Assembly (NCBI GenBank): GCA_022561635.1
Contig: JADFQV010000016.1
Coordinates: 1-40,231, forward strand
Length of the DNA: 40,231 bases
Reading direction: 5' to 3'
Source of the DNA: Chloroflexota bacterium
Lineage (GTDB): Bacteria > Chloroflexota > Dehalococcoidia > SM23-28-2 > RBG-16-64-32
The translations under genes and the position numbers were made by a program. Below the pieces are notes generated by a model. The model was not told the origin of the DNA and searched no databases. It saw only the letters and a list, made by a program, of their open reading frames with translations. This document shows, piece by piece, positions 38,380 to 40,231 of this stretch. Numbering within the stretch: the stretch's first letter is position 1; each line of letters starts with the position of its first letter.

Positions 38380-40104
38380 ATGGCAGAACCTAACTACTGG
38401 CAGAGATTGTCTCGCAAGCGGCTGAGCCGGCGGGCACTTCTCGGTGCTGGCGCCACGACGGCGCTGGGTGGGGCGGCGGCGCTCGCGGTCGGCTGCAGCG
38501 GTGGCACCGGCGGCGACCCGAAAGTCACGTCTAACCCGAATGCGACGCCCGGTCCAGGCGGCAGCATCACCTGGGGCCGCCCGGTGTCGGTCGGCGGCAT
38601 TGACCCGCACGTGGACCTTACCGGACTCGACATCACTACCCTACTCTACCCCAGCCTCTATAGCTGGGCGCCGGGCGCTGAGCTTATGATCTTCAACAAC
38701 CTGGCGACGGCGCTGGAGATGCCGGAGGTGACGAACTTCATCTTCACGCTCCGGGAGGGCGTGAGGAACGCCCCGGTGGGAGGCGACCACGACGGCGAAG
38801 ACATCGACTCCGAGGCCTGCAAGGAGAGCTTCTTTCGCCGGGGAACGTCGATCACAGCGATAGATAAGCGTTTCCCGTTTAAGATCGCCGGCAGCTCCGA
38901 CCCGGCGATCCTTCGCGCCGCTTTGCTAACGCCGGACAAGTACACGTTCAGCTTCAACATGGCCGAGCCGTTCGTCCCAGCTGTGCGCGAGATGGCAAAC
39001 GCCACGTACGCGATAATGTCGCCGGGTGTGGTTGAGGACGCGCCTCGTCTGCAGCTGGGCCAGAACGCCTTCGGGAGCGGGCCCTTCATGCTGGAGGAGT
39101 TCGTCGGCAACGAGCGGGTCGTGCTCAAGCGCAACCCTGACTACTTTATCCCGGACCGGCCGTACCTCGATGGGATCACCTACGTGATCATCACAGATAA
39201 CGCGTCACTCCTGGCGGCGTTCAAGAACGGCCAGCACGACATCAGCGGCGCAATACTGGTGAGGGAAGACTTCGACCGGTTTGATGCCGATCCGTCGATC
39301 ACCGCCACCAGAACGGCGAGCCTCTTCTACCCGGTCGTACACTTGAACGTGCGGCGGGAACCGTTCGACGATATCCGCGTTCGCGAGGCGCTCAACCTTT
39401 CGATCAACCGCGATCGGATCATCGAGCTGGCGCAGTCGGGTGAGGGCCAGTACAGCGGCCCGATCCAGTGGCCGCAGGTGAAGTGGGCGCTGCCCGAGGA
39501 GCGCCTGAATTCGTTCTATAAGCGGGACGTGGCAAAGGCCAAGCAGTTGATGGAAGCGGCCGGCTACGCCGACGGCTTCCGGGATATCCTTATCAAGACG
39601 CCGCGGCTTCCGGGCATCAACTTTATCAACGACATCGCAAGGATCATCGTGGACAGTTGGAAGGATATCAACGTCAACGTCCAGATCGACGAGGTCGAGC
39701 TGGGCGCATATATCGGGTCGGTCTTGCTTCCCGGCAACTTCGACATGACGTTCTTTCCGAACCTCCCCTACGACGAGCCGGACCGCCCGCTCTCCTTCTA
39801 CCACTCGCTGGGCGTTACGGGCTCCGGCAACTGGACGGGTTACTCGAACCCCACCCTCGACAAGCTGATCAACGCCCAGTCGGCGGAGTTCGACGTCGAA
39901 GCGCGTCAGGCGATCATCACCGAGGCGCAGGAGCTGATCCTGGAAGAACACGGGCCCCAGCTGACGACTACCGGCGGCTACCAGTACTCCGCCACCCGGG
40001 CGTATGTACACTTCCCGTTCGCGAGCTTCGGGTTCTCGCTTGACGCCAATATACCCCTGGATTCCAATCCGTTCGGCACCGATATCTGGACGGAGATGAC
40101 CTAG
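38380..40104 (+). CDS. Peptide/nickel-type ABC transporter substrate-binding lipoprotein, Tat-exported
   Basis: This 574-residue SBP_bac_5-family protein starts with the twin-arginine-type motif LSRRALLGAG, a hydrophobic stretch, and a lipobox ending in GC (LAVGCSGG), so it is probably Tat-exported and lipid-anchored. A Gly/Pro spacer leads to the binding domain with IDPHVDLTG, FGSGPFMLEEF, VRVNVRREPF-like VVHLNVRREPFDDIRVREAL, and NWTGYSNPTLDKLINAQ. Such proteins bind oligopeptides or other solutes and deliver them to the permease. ATG 38380 follows GGGAGGG and the promoter at 38279. The permease gene begins 22 nt downstream. The ligand is unknown. Confidence 0.93.
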   Translation: MAEPNYWQRLSRKRLSRRALLGAGATTALGGAAALAVGCSGGTGGDPKVTSNPNATPGPGGSITWGRPVSVGGIDPHVDLTGLDITTLLYPSLYSWAPGAELMIFNNLATALEMPEVTNFIFTLREGVRNAPVGGDHDGEDIDSEACKESFFRRGTSITAIDKRFPFKIAGSSDPAILRAALLTPDKYTFSFNMAEPFVPAVREMANATYAIMSPGVVEDAPRLQLGQNAFGSGPFMLEEFVGNERVVLKRNPDYFIPDRPYLDGITYVIITDNASLLAAFKNGQHDISGAILVREDFDRFDADPSITATRTASLFYPVVHLNVRREPFDDIRVREALNLSINRDRIIELAQSGEGQYSGPIQWPQVKWALPEERLNSFYKRDVAKAKQLMEAAGYADGFRDILIKTPRLPGINFINDIARIIVDSWKDINVNVQIDEVELGAYIGSVLLPGNFDMTFFPNLPYDEPDRPLSFYHSLGVTGSGNWTGYSNPTLDKLINAQSAEFDVEARQAIITEAQELILEEHGPQLTTTGGYQYSATRAYVHFPFASFGFSLDANIPLDSNPFGTDIWTEMT

Positions 40105-40126
40105 GCCGGCTGCGCCCTCAAAGGCC

Positions 40127-40231
40127 ATGCGCGACTACATCATCCGGCGGCTTTTGCTGCTGATCCCGATCATGCTCCTCGTGAGTTTTATGACTCACGC
40201 CACGTTCCGGATCATCCCGGGGAGCGCCCCA
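40127..40231 (+). CDS. ABC transporter permease (DppB-like), N-terminal fragment cut by the window edge
   Basis: The first 35 codons read MRDYIIRRLLLLIPIMLLVSF, then MTHATFRIIPGSAP, with an open end at the window edge. This is the first membrane helix and the start of the extracytoplasmic loop of a BPD_transp_1 permease, with the family's RRLLLLIP-type start and IIPG-P pattern. It follows the substrate-binding gene directly. The reading is clear, but only a short part of the gene is visible. Confidence 0.85.
   Translation, partial: MRDYIIRRLLLLIPIMLLVSFMTHATFRIIPGSAP

Overview
The window is GC-rich, gene-dense bacterial chromosome with no phage, insertion sequence, CRISPR, rRNA or tRNA. The style suggests a non-photosynthetic member of the Chloroflexota, perhaps near Dehalococcoidia. 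The clues are long runs of overlapping genes with GTG and TTG starts, a Wzx/Wzy polysaccharide operon with no visible outer-membrane export gene, Pro/Thr-linker dockerin and beta-helix surface proteins, LLM flavin oxidoreductases, separate but adjacent tal and pgi, and a paired SDR and MaoC gene. This placement is an inference from gene content, not a phylogenetic result.

Layout. (1) 1-2569: the 5' part of a gamma-glutamyltransferase gene on the minus strand, a divergent VTT/DedA-type membrane protein, and a convergent OmpR/PhoB-type response regulator. (2) 2802-21809: seventeen plus-strand genes in which every junction overlaps or has a gap of at most 2 nt. They form one about 19-kb exopolysaccharide (EPS) operon. 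It encodes UDP-sugar synthesis (UDP-sugar 6-dehydrogenase, Gfo/Idh/MocA oxidoreductase, PLP aminotransferase, UDP-glucuronate/galactose 4-epimerase), the initiating phosphoglycosyltransferase, a Wzz-like copolymerase, a Wzx flippase and a Wzy polymerase/ligase. It also encodes two GT2 and four GT4 glycosyltransferases, a hexapeptide acyltransferase, an unusual nucleotidyltransferase-thymidylate-kinase-like fusion, and a FemAB/GNAT-like protein at the end. (3) 21821-25430, minus strand: two related right-handed beta-helix proteins, one with a C-terminal dockerin, on either side of a DNA-binding-only OmpR-type regulator. (4) 25578-28509, plus strand: LLM flavin oxidoreductase, CarB-like ATP-grasp enzyme and a TTG-started HAD phosphatase. 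(5) 34294-28547, minus strand: rpiB-tal-pgi-gnd-zwf, a compact pentose-phosphate operon. (6) 35014-34439: a BsuPI-domain lipoprotein. 36863-35112: an SDR and MaoC pair matching a split type-2 multifunctional beta-oxidation enzyme. 38158-37019: a site-2 protease with CBS domains. (7) 38380 to the end, plus strand: a Tat-exported peptide ABC transporter substrate-binding lipoprotein and the start of its permease.

How the parts may work together: the EPS operon makes and exports a polymer containing uronic or amino-uronic sugars. The beta-helix and dockerin proteins beside it could bind or modify that polymer at the cell surface. The pentose-phosphate operon and the UDP-sugar enzymes both draw on hexose phosphate. 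The two OmpR-type DNA-binding proteins on either side of the EPS operon are paralogous in their C-terminal domains. Similar 11-bp-spaced TTnACC-type direct repeats lie upstream of the EPS operon and upstream of the second regulator, so the two may share a regulon. Three left-end genes seem to have -10 hexamers placed for leaderless transcripts, whereas two right-end genes have classic sigma-70 promoters with Shine-Dalgarno sites.
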